A stretch of 64,000 nucleotides of DNA. Origin: Thiohalocapsa marina. GTDB lineage: Bacteria > Pseudomonadota > Gammaproteobacteria > Chromatiales > Chromatiaceae. How positions within the stretch are numbered: the stretch's first letter is position 1; every line of letters begins with the position of its first letter. The position numbers were made by a program, and so were the translations under genes. The stretch covers positions 217,204 through 281,203 of the forward strand of contig NZ_VWXX01000003.1 in the NCBI RefSeq assembly GCF_008632335.1, given 5' to 3'. The notes below the pieces were generated by a model, which did no database searches, had not been told where the DNA came from, and worked only from the letters and a program-made list of their open reading frames with translations. Below, piece after piece: positions 10,197-19,442 of the stretch.

Positions 10197-10350
10197 CGCT
10201 CGGTATCCTCCATCTTTGTTGAAGCCCAGGCGGCGCGACCGGAGTCCGGCGGCGCGCATCGTGTCATCGAAATCCAGCTGATTCTAGCAGGAACTGCGCT
10301 AACGCAGAACTCTCCAGCGGTGCCGTGGATCGATGGCGTCGTGTGGCCTT

Positions 10351-10507
10351 AAGGAGACGCTGATTTATTGGCCTCCTGGCCAAAAAATCAGCACGCGATT
10401 CGAAAACGCGGTTTCCGAATCGCTTCATTTTCAGCGGCTTGCGCCGCTAAAAATGGCGGGGCCTCCTGCCCCGCACGGGAAATGCTGAATAAATCAGCTT
10501 CTCTCTA
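10351..10507 (+). repeat. Palindromic intergenic element, copy A (full-length form)
   Basis: About 155 bp with imperfect terminal inverted repeats GAGACGCTGATTTATT and, inverted, GAGAAGCTGATTTATT. Between them lie four palindromic modules: GGCCTCCTGGCC; GCGATTCG...CGAATCGC; AGCGGC-TTGC-GCCGCT; and GCGGGGC-CTCCT-GCCCCGC. The ends sit at TTAA on the left and CTAG on the right, both YTAR tetranucleotides like IS5-family targets. The right junction contains the TAG stop of ppx. Related copies are at 16306, 40390, 49571 and 63004. It has no coding capacity and looks like a MITE or REP-type unit. Confidence 0.75.
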
Positions 10508-12097
10508 GGCGAAATCCAGGCCGATGCCCGCTGCTGCCAGCCAGCGGGCCTCCTCGTCCAGTTCCAGGCGGGTCAGCGGGTGGGTGTCGAGCCAGTGCGT
10601 CGGGAAGCGCAGCCGCAGATCGTTGCCCTGGGCCGACAGGCTCGGCTGCGGCTTCAGGCCGGATGAACGGCCGCGATGCATCAGCACGGCCAGGCGCAGC
10701 AGCACGGCGAGGCGGCGCGTTGTATCGCGCTCGCTGCCTGGTAGCGCCAGGAAGGCGTCCTCCGGAAACTTGCGCCGATGCCCTTGCACCAGCGCCGCGA
10801 GCACATCCTGCTCAGGGCGCGTGAATCCCGGCAGGTCCGCGTTGCGCAGCAGGTAGGCGCCGTGTCTCTGGTACTGGCTGTGCGACACCGCAAGCCCGAT
10901 CTCGTGCAGATCGGCGGCCCAGCCGAGCATATCCACGGCCTCGGGGTCTGTCAGGCCCCAGTCCGGACCGAGCTGCGAGCGCAGCGTCAGGGCCGTCTCG
11001 CGCACGCGGGCGGCATGCGCCACATCCACATCGAAACGCCGGCACAGGGTCGCGACCGTGCGTGGGCGCACATCCTCGTGGTGGATGCGGCCGACGGTCT
11101 CGTAGATCAGACCTTCGCGGATCGCCTGATCGGACACCCGCATGCGCTCGATGGCGAGGGTCTGGAACAGGGCGCGGAGCACTGCAACGCCGCCGGCGAA
11201 CACCGGGCGGCGCTGCTCGCTCAGCCCTTTGAGCTGGATCGCGGAGGCCTTGCCGAATGCCACCAGGGCCTCGCGCAGTCGCTGCAGGGATTCGGCGGTG
11301 ATGCCGTCGTCGCTCCAGCCCTGGGCCTGCACCACGGCGGCAATGGCCTTGATGGTACCGGAGGCCCCGGTGGCCACTTGCCAGCCGGACTGGCGAAACA
11401 GCTCGCGTACCGGGCGGATCTCCAGCGCGCCATAGAGCTCCGCCTTGTCCATGGCCTTGGCGGTGATCCGGTCGCTGCTGAAGAACCGCTGGGACATGCT
11501 GACGCAGCCCATGTGCAGGCTCTCGCGTAGGGTTGGCGCGAAACCCTGGCCGACGATGACCTCGGTGCTGCCGCCGCCGATGTCGACCACGAGCCGCTTT
11601 TCGTCGCCGATGGCCAGGCCGTGCGCCACACCAAGATAGATCAGGCGGGCCTCCTCGCGGCCGGCGATGACCTCGATAGGGTGGCCCAGGGCCTGTTCCG
11701 CCCGTTCCAGGAAACCGGTGTCGGGCCGCAGTTGACGCAGGGTGTTGGTGCCAACGGCCCGTACATTGCCCGGGTCCATGCCGCGCAGACGCTGGGCCAT
11801 GCGCTCCAGGCAAGCCAGGGCTCGCTCGGCAACGTCCTCGCGCAGGTGCTTGTCGCTGGTCAGGCCCTCGCCGAGGCGGACCATCTCCTTGTAGCGGTCG
11901 ATCACCTGCAGGGTGCCGCCGTCCAGTCGGGCCACCAGAAGGTGAAACGAGTTCGACCCGAGATCCACCGCCGCGAGGCTGTCGGCGTTGGTGTCCGTGC
12001 CGGCGCCAACATCTGCAATGGAATTGGGGGCTGTTGCGGAGCCCCCCCCAACTTGGGCAGCCATGGCGACCTCGGGCGATGCGAAAACCGGGGGCAT
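10505..12097 (-). CDS. ppx: Exopolyphosphatase / pppGpp phosphohydrolase (Ppx/GppA)
   Basis: ASKHA-fold phosphatase that removes terminal phosphates from polyphosphate or converts pppGpp to ppGpp. The phosphate-1 motif AAVDLGSNSFHL follows a low-complexity N-terminus of about 40 residues, and the phosphate-2 motif VDIGGGSTEVIVG lies near residue 165. The C-terminal half is the HD-like helical domain (ADLHEIGLAVSHSQY). Length is 530 residues. Sequence alone does not separate Ppx from GppA. The stop codon lies in the junction of the palindromic element at 10351-10507. An ATG at 12064 is an alternative start. Confidence 0.88.
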   Translation of the reverse strand: MPPVFASPEVAMAAQVGGGSATAPNSIADVGAGTDTNADSLAAVDLGSNSFHLLVARLDGGTLQVIDRYKEMVRLGEGLTSDKHLREDVAERALACLERMAQRLRGMDPGNVRAVGTNTLRQLRPDTGFLERAEQALGHPIEVIAGREEARLIYLGVAHGLAIGDEKRLVVDIGGGSTEVIVGQGFAPTLRESLHMGCVSMSQRFFSSDRITAKAMDKAELYGALEIRPVRELFRQSGWQVATGASGTIKAIAAVVQAQGWSDDGITAESLQRLREALVAFGKASAIQLKGLSEQRRPVFAGGVAVLRALFQTLAIERMRVSDQAIREGLIYETVGRIHHEDVRPRTVATLCRRFDVDVAHAARVRETALTLRSQLGPDWGLTDPEAVDMLGWAADLHEIGLAVSHSQYQRHGAYLLRNADLPGFTRPEQDVLAALVQGHRRKFPEDAFLALPGSERDTTRRLAVLLRLAVLMHRGRSSGLKPQPSLSAQGNDLRLRFPTHWLDTHPLTRLELDEEARWLAAAGIGLDFA

Positions 12098-12128
12098 TAT
12101 CCGGGAAAGGGCCTCGGGTCGCCAGCAC

Positions 12129-15100
12129 TCAGGCGCGGGGCTGTTCCGCGGTGCTGCGCGCCGAGACCGGCGCCCGGCTGAAACGGACCTCGAGCGGTTC
12201 TGCCGAGCGCAAATGGATGTCGCGCTGGGGATAGGCGATGCCGATGCCGGCGGCGCGGAACTTGCTGTCGATGGCCTGGTGCAGCTCCGAGGTCACCGTC
12301 AGGCGGTAGTCCAAGTTCTCCAGGTAGCAGCGCAGCACCAGGGTGAGCGCGTTATCGCCGAAGCCTTCCATGGTGACCATGGGGGCGGGGTCGGTCATGA
12401 CGCGGGCGTTCTCCCTGGCCGCCTCGGCCAGCAGCCCGAGCGCTGCGGCGACGTCGCTGCCGTATTCGACGCCGACGGTGATGGTGACCCGGTTGGTCTG
12501 GTCGGTGAGGGTCCAGTTGAGCAGTCGGCCGGTGATGAACTCCTTGTTCGGCACCAGCAGTTCCTGCTTGTCCCAGTTACGGATGGTGGTGGCACGGATC
12601 TCGATCTTGGTCACCACGCCAGAGGTGTCGCCGATGGTGACGATGTCGCCCACTCGAACCGGACGTTCGAACAGGATGATCAGCCCGCTGATGAAGTTGG
12701 CGACGATCTCCTGCAGGCCGAAGCCGATGCCGACGCCCAGTGCCGCCACCAGCCATTGCACCTGCCCCCAGGACAGGCCCAGGGTGCTGAACACCAACAG
12801 CGCGCCGATGGCAGTGATGCCGTAGCCGGTCAGCGTGGTGGCGGCGTACCGGCTGCCGGCGCTGACGGCGGTGTTCTTCAGCAGCAGGATCTCCAGCAGC
12901 GCGGGCAGGTTGCGGGCAGCCACGGTGGCCACCAGCAGGATCACCAGCACCAGGCCGATGCTGGCCAGGGTCACCGGTACCGTGCGCTCCACCCCGTCGA
13001 CACGGGTGCTGTAGCTCCACAGGGTGACGCGCTCCAGCAGGCTCAACGCGGGCAGCACGTCAGACCAGATCAGAAACAGGCCCAGCGCCGCCGCGAGACC
13101 GATGACCGTGTTCAACAGCTTGCGCGTCTGCGCATCGAGGGTGGCCAGGTCGACCGCCTCTTCCTCGGCGCTGAGGGCGGTTTCCGCCGGCTTGTCCGCC
13201 GCCGCCTCACGCTCTGCCTCGCGGGCGGCGCGGCGCTCCAGGGCCGCCTTCAGCGCCAGGCTGCGGCGGGTGACGATGAGCCAGCGGGCGATGAGCTGGT
13301 GCAGCACGATGAGCGCCAGCACCAGCCACAGCTCGCCGATGAACAACGCCAGCAGGGTGCCCGAGGTGTACAGGTAGCCGCTCAGGGCCATGATGCTCAG
13401 CGCGGCGGGCACGCCGACCATCAGCGGGTACCACAGCAGGCGCAGGCGGTTGAGCCAGCCGTTGGGGCCTGCCTCGAGCACGGCGCTGAGGATGCCGCGG
13501 CGCGGATGCATGACCCGTGCCGTGAGCACGGCCAGGCCCAGGCCGATGAGGGTCAGCGCCAGCCGGCCCAGGGTGCCGCGGAAGCCCTCATCTGCGCTGC
13601 CGTAGACGGCGGCGGCAATGAAGCCCAGGGGCAGCAGCAGGGTCATGGCGACGCCGATGGCGCGGCGCAGCAGTGTCAGGCCCTCGCTGCGCCAGCGGAA
13701 GTGCCGGTCCGCCAGCCCGCCGGGCATGCAGATGAGCTGGAAGGCGCGCAGGTAGTACAGCGCCGGCACCAGGCTGAGGGCGGCATTGCTCACCGCCTGG
13801 GCGAAGGCGTCGGCTTGCGGCGCCGCCTGCAGTTGCAGGCCCAGCAGCAGCGCGAGCAATGGCCAGGGCAGCGCCAGCAGCAATGTCAGCGCCAGTGCCT
13901 CCAGGGTCAGGCCGAAGCGGTCCGTGCTGATGCGCCGCAGGCCGTCGGCCCGGCTGCGGATGCCCTTGCGCATGGCGCCGCCGAACCAGAGCAACGCGGC
14001 TACGCCGAGCAGGCCGAGCCAGAACAGCGGCGAGCGCCAGGCGCCGTCCAGCAGCGACTGCCCCGTCTGCAGCCAGTTGGTCGGCGACAGCAGCCAGCGC
14101 AGCGCGGCGGGCAGGCTGGCGAAGTTCTGCTCGGTCAGCGGTGGAGTGCTGCGCACCCATAGCAGGCGTTCGGACAGGAATGCGTCGTAGCGCTCAGTGG
14201 TCTCGCGCAACTGCGCGGCGGCCAGGTCCAGGGCGGTGAGGGCGCGCCGGTAGCTGGTCTCTATGTCGATGGCGCGCTGCAGCAAGGTCGCCCGCAGCTC
14301 CGCCTGCTTGCGCAAGGCCGCCTGCACCTGCTCTTGCTGCTCGGGCTCGACCCCGGCCGTGGCCTCCGCCAGGTAGCGGCCCATCTCGCCGAGCTGGCGC
14401 AGTTCGTCGCGGTGGCGGATCTCCGCCAGCGTGATCTCGCCGATGCGTTCGGCGCGTTGCTCGGACTGCCGCCTCAGGGTGCGTGGTTCCGGCAGCTGGT
14501 TGCGCTCGTCCAGCAGCGCCTGGCCCAGGGCGCGGCTCAGGCCCACCGCCTCCAGCCGCTCTCGCGCGCTGCGGAAATTCTGTTCCAGTGCCAGCGTGCG
14601 CTCTTCCAGAGCCGCCTGCTGCTCGTCGATCTGGTCCAGGTCTCGGGTGATGTCGCCGATGGCGTCGCTGAGATCGCGATTCTGCTCCGCCAGTGTGCGC
14701 ACCAGGGGGTGCGCGCCCAGGGTCTCGCGTTCCGCTGCCGCGGTCTCGCTGCGCACGCGCTCGGCCTCCACCCGGCGCAGCCGGTCGGCCTCGTTCTCCA
14801 GGAAGGCCCGATGCTCGCGCAGACGCTTCTGGGTATGCTGCAACTGGTCGCGGCGGGCCTGGGTGAGCTCGCGCCGCGCATCCGCGCTGAGCAACTGCTG
14901 GTCCAGGGCCAGGATCTCGGCGCGCAGCGCATCGCGCCGACTCTCCAGCGCCCATTGCCGGGCCTCGCGCGCCTCGGTGCCTAGCGTCTCGCCAAGCGGC
15001 AGCTTGAGCTCTGCGCTGATGGATTCCAGCGCGTTCCTGGCCTCCGCCAGCCGGGTGCGGATCAGGGTCGGCTGCAGGTCGCTCTCGTCCAGGGCCTTGT

Positions 15101-15674
15101 TGATCTCCGCCAGCATGGCGTCGATGGATGCGAGTTCCGCCTTCTGCCGTGCCAGCAGGCGTTCGGTCTCCTTCAGGTCGGTGGCTGGCGGCGGCTCCTG
15201 TCCCGATTCCGTCGACAGCTGTTCCCGGTCCGTGCGTAGCTGGTCGCGGATCGCCTCCGCCTCGCTCGGTGCCCGCTCCAGCGCGGACCTGGACTCCAGT
15301 GCCCGGGCGTTGAAGGCCTTGATCTGCTCAAGGTTGCCGAGCACATCCCGGTACTGTTCCAGCAGGCCCGCCCGGACCTCTTCGGCGATGCTGGTGTCGG
15401 CCTCGAGCTTGCTGATGCGCGCCTGCACCAGTTCGGCGGTGAGGGGCGATTCGATCACGAAGGCGGTGCTGTGCTGGGGTATGGCGTCTGGCGACTCGGA
15501 CTGGGCGAGTGCGTGCGGCGGCAGGCTGACGGCCAAGAGCGCGCAGACGGCCAGCAGGATCGGGAGCGGGACCAATGGCAGAACCCGTGGCAAAATCCGT
15601 GGTGCCTCAGGGCGCAGTGTCTGGATGTGCCGCGGGCTGGCGCGGCATGGAGACGAGTCAGCGGTGGTGTTCAC
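12129..15674 (-). CDS. Large MscS-superfamily mechanosensitive channel (MscK/MscM type)
   Basis: Inner-membrane tension-gated channel of 1181 residues, the size of MscK (KefA)/YjeP. A signal peptide (hydrophobic core about 32-55, ending PHALAQ) precedes a periplasmic Glu/Arg/Leu-rich coiled-coil region to about residue 520. A multi-TM region follows, then the MscS core: pore helix GVGIGFGLQEIVANFISGL, then ILFERPVRVGDIVTI and the beta domain with VPNKEFI. The GTG start at 15674 immediately follows the stop of the Smr gene, so the two are probably co-transcribed. The family protects against hypo-osmotic shock. Confidence 0.9.
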   Translation of the reverse strand: MNTTADSSPCRASPRHIQTLRPEAPRILPRVLPLVPLPILLAVCALLAVSLPPHALAQSESPDAIPQHSTAFVIESPLTAELVQARISKLEADTSIAEEVRAGLLEQYRDVLGNLEQIKAFNARALESRSALERAPSEAEAIRDQLRTDREQLSTESGQEPPPATDLKETERLLARQKAELASIDAMLAEINKALDESDLQPTLIRTRLAEARNALESISAELKLPLGETLGTEAREARQWALESRRDALRAEILALDQQLLSADARRELTQARRDQLQHTQKRLREHRAFLENEADRLRRVEAERVRSETAAAERETLGAHPLVRTLAEQNRDLSDAIGDITRDLDQIDEQQAALEERTLALEQNFRSARERLEAVGLSRALGQALLDERNQLPEPRTLRRQSEQRAERIGEITLAEIRHRDELRQLGEMGRYLAEATAGVEPEQQEQVQAALRKQAELRATLLQRAIDIETSYRRALTALDLAAAQLRETTERYDAFLSERLLWVRSTPPLTEQNFASLPAALRWLLSPTNWLQTGQSLLDGAWRSPLFWLGLLGVAALLWFGGAMRKGIRSRADGLRRISTDRFGLTLEALALTLLLALPWPLLALLLGLQLQAAPQADAFAQAVSNAALSLVPALYYLRAFQLICMPGGLADRHFRWRSEGLTLLRRAIGVAMTLLLPLGFIAAAVYGSADEGFRGTLGRLALTLIGLGLAVLTARVMHPRRGILSAVLEAGPNGWLNRLRLLWYPLMVGVPAALSIMALSGYLYTSGTLLALFIGELWLVLALIVLHQLIARWLIVTRRSLALKAALERRAAREAEREAAADKPAETALSAEEEAVDLATLDAQTRKLLNTVIGLAAALGLFLIWSDVLPALSLLERVTLWSYSTRVDGVERTVPVTLASIGLVLVILLVATVAARNLPALLEILLLKNTAVSAGSRYAATTLTGYGITAIGALLVFSTLGLSWGQVQWLVAALGVGIGFGLQEIVANFISGLIILFERPVRVGDIVTIGDTSGVVTKIEIRATTIRNWDKQELLVPNKEFITGRLLNWTLTDQTNRVTITVGVEYGSDVAAALGLLAEAARENARVMTDPAPMVTMEGFGDNALTLVLRCYLENLDYRLTVTSELHQAIDSKFRAAGIGIAYPQRDIHLRSAEPLEVRFSRAPVSARSTAEQPRA

Positions 15675-16241
15675 TCAGGCGCCCTGCGTCCGCGACGCAT
15701 TCTTGGCCGGGTTGCGCAGCAGCACGTAGGCGGCGCCGGTGCCGCCGTCCCGACGGGTGGCGGAACAGAAGGCGAGCACGTCCGCGCGCAGCCGCAGCCA
15801 GTAGTTGATCTTGCATTTGAGCACCGGCTGCCGGTGCTCGGAGCCGAAGCCCTTGCCGTGGATGATGCGCGCGCAGCGGATCCGCCGGTGATGGCATTCC
15901 GCCAGGAACTCGCGCAGCGCCAGCCGGGCCTGCTCCACCCGCAGGCCGTGCAGGTCGAGTTCCAGTCCGGGTTCGATCTGGCCGCGCTGCAGTGCCTGGA
16001 AGACGCGTTTCTGCACCCCCGGGCGGACGAACAGAAGGTAGTCGTGGGTCTCGACCTCGGCCTCGGACAGGGTCTCCGTTGGCTCGGCCTCGTCGTCTGC
16101 CTCGCGTGGCCGGGGGATCGGCGCCGGTCGCGGGCGATAGGGCTCTGCGGTTTCCTGCCGCAAGGGCTCGGCATCTTGGACCGCAGAGCGAAAAAGCTCA
16201 TAATCAGAATCCTGAATGTGCACCTTCATCTGCTTTTTCAT
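15675..16241 (-). CDS. Smr domain protein
   Basis: A 188-residue protein with a C-terminal Smr domain: LDLHGL (95-100), IIHGKG (126-131) and the GGTGAAYVLLR strand (166-176). Stand-alone Smr proteins are DNA or RNA endonucleases related to the C-terminus of MutS2; the substrate of this type is unclear. The first 60 residues are charged and Pro/Arg-rich. The stop codon directly abuts the GTG start of the mechanosensitive channel gene. An ATG four codons in is an alternative start. Confidence 0.88.
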   Translation of the reverse strand: MKKQMKVHIQDSDYELFRSAVQDAEPLRQETAEPYRPRPAPIPRPREADDEAEPTETLSEAEVETHDYLLFVRPGVQKRVFQALQRGQIEPGLELDLHGLRVEQARLALREFLAECHHRRIRCARIIHGKGFGSEHRQPVLKCKINYWLRLRADVLAFCSATRRDGGTGAAYVLLRNPAKNASRTQGA

Positions 16242-16305
16242 GCTGGCGTCCGCTGACCGGTGCAGTATAACAGCGCGATCGCCCTGTATCGGCCTTGGTG
16301 CTGGT

Positions 16306-16413
16306 CTAGGGAAGTGATGATTGATTCAGCATTTCCCGCCGCGATTCGGAAACCGCGTTTTCGAATCGCGTGCTGACTTTTGGCCAGGAGGCCAGTAAGT
16401 CAGCGTCTTTCAG
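16306..16413 (-). repeat. Palindromic intergenic element, copy B (inverted, internally deleted)
   Basis: The reverse complement matches copy A almost base for base from GACGCTGA through GGCCTCCTGGCC and the GCGATTCG...CGAATCGC palindrome. It then jumps directly to GGGAAATGCTGAAT, lacking about 50 bp of two inner hairpins present in copy A. The left junction is CTAG followed by GGGAAG. It lies between the divergent Smr and surE genes. Confidence 0.72.
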
Positions 16414-16462
16414 GTATCGGCATCGGCCGTTCGGTTCCGCGGTTCATCTGTGTGCGAGGCCC

Positions 16463-17212
16463 ATGAACATCCTGCTAAGTAACGACGACGGTTACCGCTC
16501 TCCCGGTCTGCAGGTACTGGCGCAGGCGCTGGCGGAGCACGGCGAGGTCACGGTGGTGGCGCCGGATCGGGACCGCAGCGGCGCCAGCAATTCGCTGACG
16601 CTGGATGTGCCCATCCGTGCGGAGCGGCTCGACAACGGCTTCGTGCGGGTGAACGGGACGCCGACGGACTGCGTGCATCTGGCCATCACCGGTCTGCTGA
16701 GCCGGGAGCCGGACCTGGTGGTCGCCGGCATCAACCATGGCCCGAACCTGGGTGACGATGTGATCTACTCCGGCACCGTGGCGGCGGCCACCGAGGGACG
16801 CTTTCTGGGACTGCCGGCCATTGCGGTGTCCATCGACTCGCACAATCCACGGCATCTGGCCACGGCGGCGGCGGTAACGGGTCGTCTGGTGGCGGGGCTG
16901 CGCGACGTGGCCCTGAGCGCCAGCACCATCCTCAACGTCAATGTCCCGGACCTGCCGCTGTCGGAGATCCGCGGTTATGCCGCGACCCGCCTCGGGCACC
17001 GCCACAAGGCCGAGCCGGTGACCGCGATCGAGGACCCCCGGGGTCGGCGCATGTACTGGATCGGCCCCGCCGGCCGGGAAGAGGACGCCGGCGAGGGGAC
17101 CGACTTTCACGCCGTGCGCAGTGGACGGGTGTCGGTGACGCCGATCCAGGTGGACCTGACGCGGCATGCGGCGGTGGCCCCCCTGGGCCGCTGGCTTGAA
17201 TGCCTGGGGTAG
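16463..17212 (+). CDS. surE: 5'/3'-nucleotidase SurE
   Basis: Metal-dependent nucleoside 5'(3')-monophosphate phosphatase linked to stationary-phase survival. The 249-residue protein begins ILLSNDDGYRSPG, with D8 and D9 as metal ligands, followed by DRSGASNS, GTPTDCVH and GINHGPNLGDDVIYSGTV. The start at 16463 is at the family-conserved N-terminus. It overlaps pcm by 13 nt and heads the surE-pcm-yqaA-nlpD-rpoS cluster. Confidence 0.97.
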   Translation: MNILLSNDDGYRSPGLQVLAQALAEHGEVTVVAPDRDRSGASNSLTLDVPIRAERLDNGFVRVNGTPTDCVHLAITGLLSREPDLVVAGINHGPNLGDDVIYSGTVAAATEGRFLGLPAIAVSIDSHNPRHLATAAAVTGRLVAGLRDVALSASTILNVNVPDLPLSEIRGYAATRLGHRHKAEPVTAIEDPRGRRMYWIGPAGREEDAGEGTDFHAVRSGRVSVTPIQVDLTRHAAVAPLGRWLECLG

Positions 17213-17943
17213 GCGACAGCGGCGCCGTCGGCGGTGCCGATCCCAGAAACGCAACCGGAACCGCTGACGGGGGCGATGACGGCGTTGGCAGAGCCCGTGA
17301 CGGCGCCGGACCGGCCTGGCAGCGCCCACGTCAGCAACTGGTGCGGCGGCTGCGCGCGGCGGGCATTCGTGACGAACGGGTGCTACAGGCGCTGGGGCTG
17401 TTGCCACGCCACCTGTTCGTGGACGAGGCCCTGGCCAGCCACGCCTACGATGATACCGCGCTGCCCATCGGACACGGACAGACCTTGTCGCAGCCCTATA
17501 CCGTGGCACGCATGACCGAGGTCCTGCTGGCCGCCGGCGACTGCGCCACCGTGCTCGAGATCGGCACCGGCTCTGCCTTCCAGACCGCGGTGCTGGCCAG
17601 CCTGGTGCGCCGTGTCTACAGCATCGAGCGCATCGCCGCGCTCTGGCAACGGGCGGAGGCCCGGCTGCGCGACCTGCGCCTGCGCAATGTGCGTCTGCGC
17701 CACAGTGACGGCCATCTGGGGTGGCCGGAATACGCCCCCTTCGACGGTATCCTGATGACTGCGGCGGCAAACGGCGTGCCGCGGTTGCTGGCCGAGCAGC
17801 TGGCGCCGGGAGGGCGGATGGTACTGCCGCTGGATCGGGGCGAGGGCCAGGTGCTGTTGCGACTGACACGGACCGGGGCCGGTTTCAGGCACGAAGTACT
17901 GGAGCCCGTCACCTTTGTACCCCTGTTGGGAGGGATTGCCTGA
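17200..17943 (+). CDS. pcm: Protein-L-isoaspartate O-methyltransferase
   Basis: SAM-dependent repair enzyme that methylates isoaspartyl residues in aged proteins. Family motifs are GQTLSQPY (93-100), the SAM motif VLEIGTGSAFQTA (118-130), and the C-terminal GGRMVLP and LGGIA. The 247-residue protein carries about 45 extra N-terminal residues that are Gly/Asp-rich and overlap surE. A shorter start cannot be excluded, but no better in-frame ATG is present before the core. The TGA stop overlaps the next ATG by one base (TGATG). Confidence 0.94.
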   Translation: MPGVGDSGAVGGADPRNATGTADGGDDGVGRARDGAGPAWQRPRQQLVRRLRAAGIRDERVLQALGLLPRHLFVDEALASHAYDDTALPIGHGQTLSQPYTVARMTEVLLAAGDCATVLEIGTGSAFQTAVLASLVRRVYSIERIAALWQRAEARLRDLRLRNVRLRHSDGHLGWPEYAPFDGILMTAAANGVPRLLAEQLAPGGRMVLPLDRGEGQVLLRLTRTGAGFRHEVLEPVTFVPLLGGIA

Positions 17944-18518
17944 TGCGCCTGTTTTCTCCGCTCTACGACCGGGTCATGGCCTGGTCGCGTCACCGCCACG
18001 CGCAGTGGTACCTCGGCGGGCTGAGTTTTGCCGAGTCGTCGTTCTTTCCGATCCCGCCGGACGTGATGCTGGCGCCCATGAGCATGGCCCGTCCCGCCAG
18101 CGCGTGGCGGTTCGCGCTGATCACCACCCTGGCGTCTGTGGCGGGTGGCCTGCTGGGGTATGTCATCGGTGCCTTCGCCTTCGAGCTGATCGAGCCCCTG
18201 GTGGGGCAGGGCGGACGCTATCATGAGGCGTTCGAGCAGGGCCGTGCCTGGTTCGACCAGTGGGGCGTGTGGGCGGTGTTTCTCGCCGGCTTCTCGCCGA
18301 TCCCGTACAAGATCTTCACCATCACCGCCGGCGTGCTGTCGATGGCGTTGCTGCCGTTCCTGCTGGCATCGGCGGTGGGGCGCGGCGCGCGCTTCTTCCT
18401 GGTCGCCGCGCTGATGGCCTGGGGTGGCGAGCCGATGGAGCGGCGCTTGCGGCAGTACGTGGACACCCTGGGGTGGCTGATGCTGCTGCTGATCGCTCTG
18501 GTGGTGATGCTGTACTGA
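17943..18518 (+). CDS. yqaA: YqaA/DedA-related membrane protein
   Basis: A 191-residue polytopic inner-membrane protein of the VTT/DedA-like YqaA family. It has the typical SSFFPIPPDVMLAPM loop near residue 32, a glycine-rich TM segment (GGLLGYVIGAF) and a second re-entrant motif AGFSPIPYKIFTITAG. Larger DedA relatives are lipid scramblases or flippases; the role of YqaA is not established. The start at 17943 overlaps the pcm stop. The gene is standard in the surE-pcm-nlpD-rpoS neighbourhood of many gammaproteobacteria. Confidence 0.88.
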   Translation: MRLFSPLYDRVMAWSRHRHAQWYLGGLSFAESSFFPIPPDVMLAPMSMARPASAWRFALITTLASVAGGLLGYVIGAFAFELIEPLVGQGGRYHEAFEQGRAWFDQWGVWAVFLAGFSPIPYKIFTITAGVLSMALLPFLLASAVGRGARFFLVAALMAWGGEPMERRLRQYVDTLGWLMLLLIALVVMLY

Positions 18519-18531
18519 CGGAGCCTGCCCC

Positions 18532-19344
18532 ATGTTCCGCGTGCCCCTGTTGCGCAGCATGATCAGGCGCGAGCATGGCATTCGCCCGTCGATGTTGTCG
18601 GCGCTCTTGCTGTCGGCGCTGCTGCTGCCGCTGTTCCTCACTGGCTGTGGCGGTGGCTTCGCGCCGGTGTCCAGCCGTGACGGATACGGTCCGCCCCCGC
18701 CGGGCTACTATCGTATCCGCCGCGGCGATACCCTGAGCGAGATTGCCCGGCGCCAGCGTGTCAGCATGCAGCGGCTGGCGGACTGGAACGGGCTGGCGCC
18801 GCCGTATCCGATCTATGCCGGCAGGCTGTTGCGCGTCAAGCCGCCGCAGGCTGGGGCTCCGCCTCGGAGCGGGGCGAGCAAGGTGGCCGGCGCCGGCACT
18901 GCGGGCCAGAAGGCCGCGTCGACTCCGCTGACCGCCAGGCCCGTGTCCGGTGCCGATGCCGCCAGTTCCGGGATCCGCTGGCAATGGCCGCTGTCCGGCC
19001 CCGTCAAGCAGGGCTTTCGCGCCGGCGACCGCACCCGTTCCGGCATCCGCATCGCTGCCCCCGCCGGCACGCCGGTGGGGGCCAGCGCGGACGGAACCGT
19101 GGTCTACAGCGGCAGTGGACTCAAGGGGTACGGCAACCTTATCATCGTCCGACACAGTGACCGGTATCTGAGTGCCTACGGTTACAACCGCCGGTTGCTG
19201 GTGCGGGAGGGGGAGCGCGTCAAGCGTGGGCAAAGCGTGGCCGAAGTTGGCGAGGCCCCGAACGGCATCAGTCTGCTGCACTTCGAGATCCGCAAGGACG
19301 GTGTTGCCGTTGACCCCTTGCGTTTCCTGCCGGCGTCCCGATAG
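18532..19344 (+). CDS. nlpD: NlpD-type lipoprotein, LysM plus degenerate M23 domain
   Basis: Outer-membrane lipoprotein activating the septal amidase AmiC. It has a lipobox LTGC (acylated C39), a LysM domain at about 60-103 ([16 protein letters not shown]) and a C-terminal LytM/M23 domain (about 145-265). The domain lacks the Zn ligands of true endopeptidases: the HxGxD position reads RSGIR and HLHFE reads LLHFE. That is the expected state for NlpD/EnvC activators. Internal ATGs at codons 10 and 21 are alternative starts. It immediately precedes rpoS, whose promoters often lie inside nlpD. Confidence 0.93.
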   Translation: MFRVPLLRSMIRREHGIRPSMLSALLLSALLLPLFLTGCGGGFAPVSSRDGYGPPPPGYYRIRRGDTLSEIARRQRVSMQRLADWNGLAPPYPIYAGRLLRVKPPQAGAPPRSGASKVAGAGTAGQKAASTPLTARPVSGADAASSGIRWQWPLSGPVKQGFRAGDRTRSGIRIAAPAGTPVGASADGTVVYSGSGLKGYGNLIIVRHSDRYLSAYGYNRRLLVREGERVKRGQSVAEVGEAPNGISLLHFEIRKDGVAVDPLRFLPASR

Positions 19345-19442
19345 GGCACCCCGACGGGGCGGGTTGCGGTCCTTGCCCGCCGGGCACCGCCCGCTCGGCG
19401 GCCAGAAACGGCCGCGCTCACGTCCGCAGACATGGGGGAGGC

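Noticed and set aside
11988..14162. A 724-codon plus-strand frame opposite the mechanosensitive channel gene
   Set aside because: Gln/Ala/Gly/His-rich composition arising from the antisense of a Leu/Ala/Glu-rich coding region.
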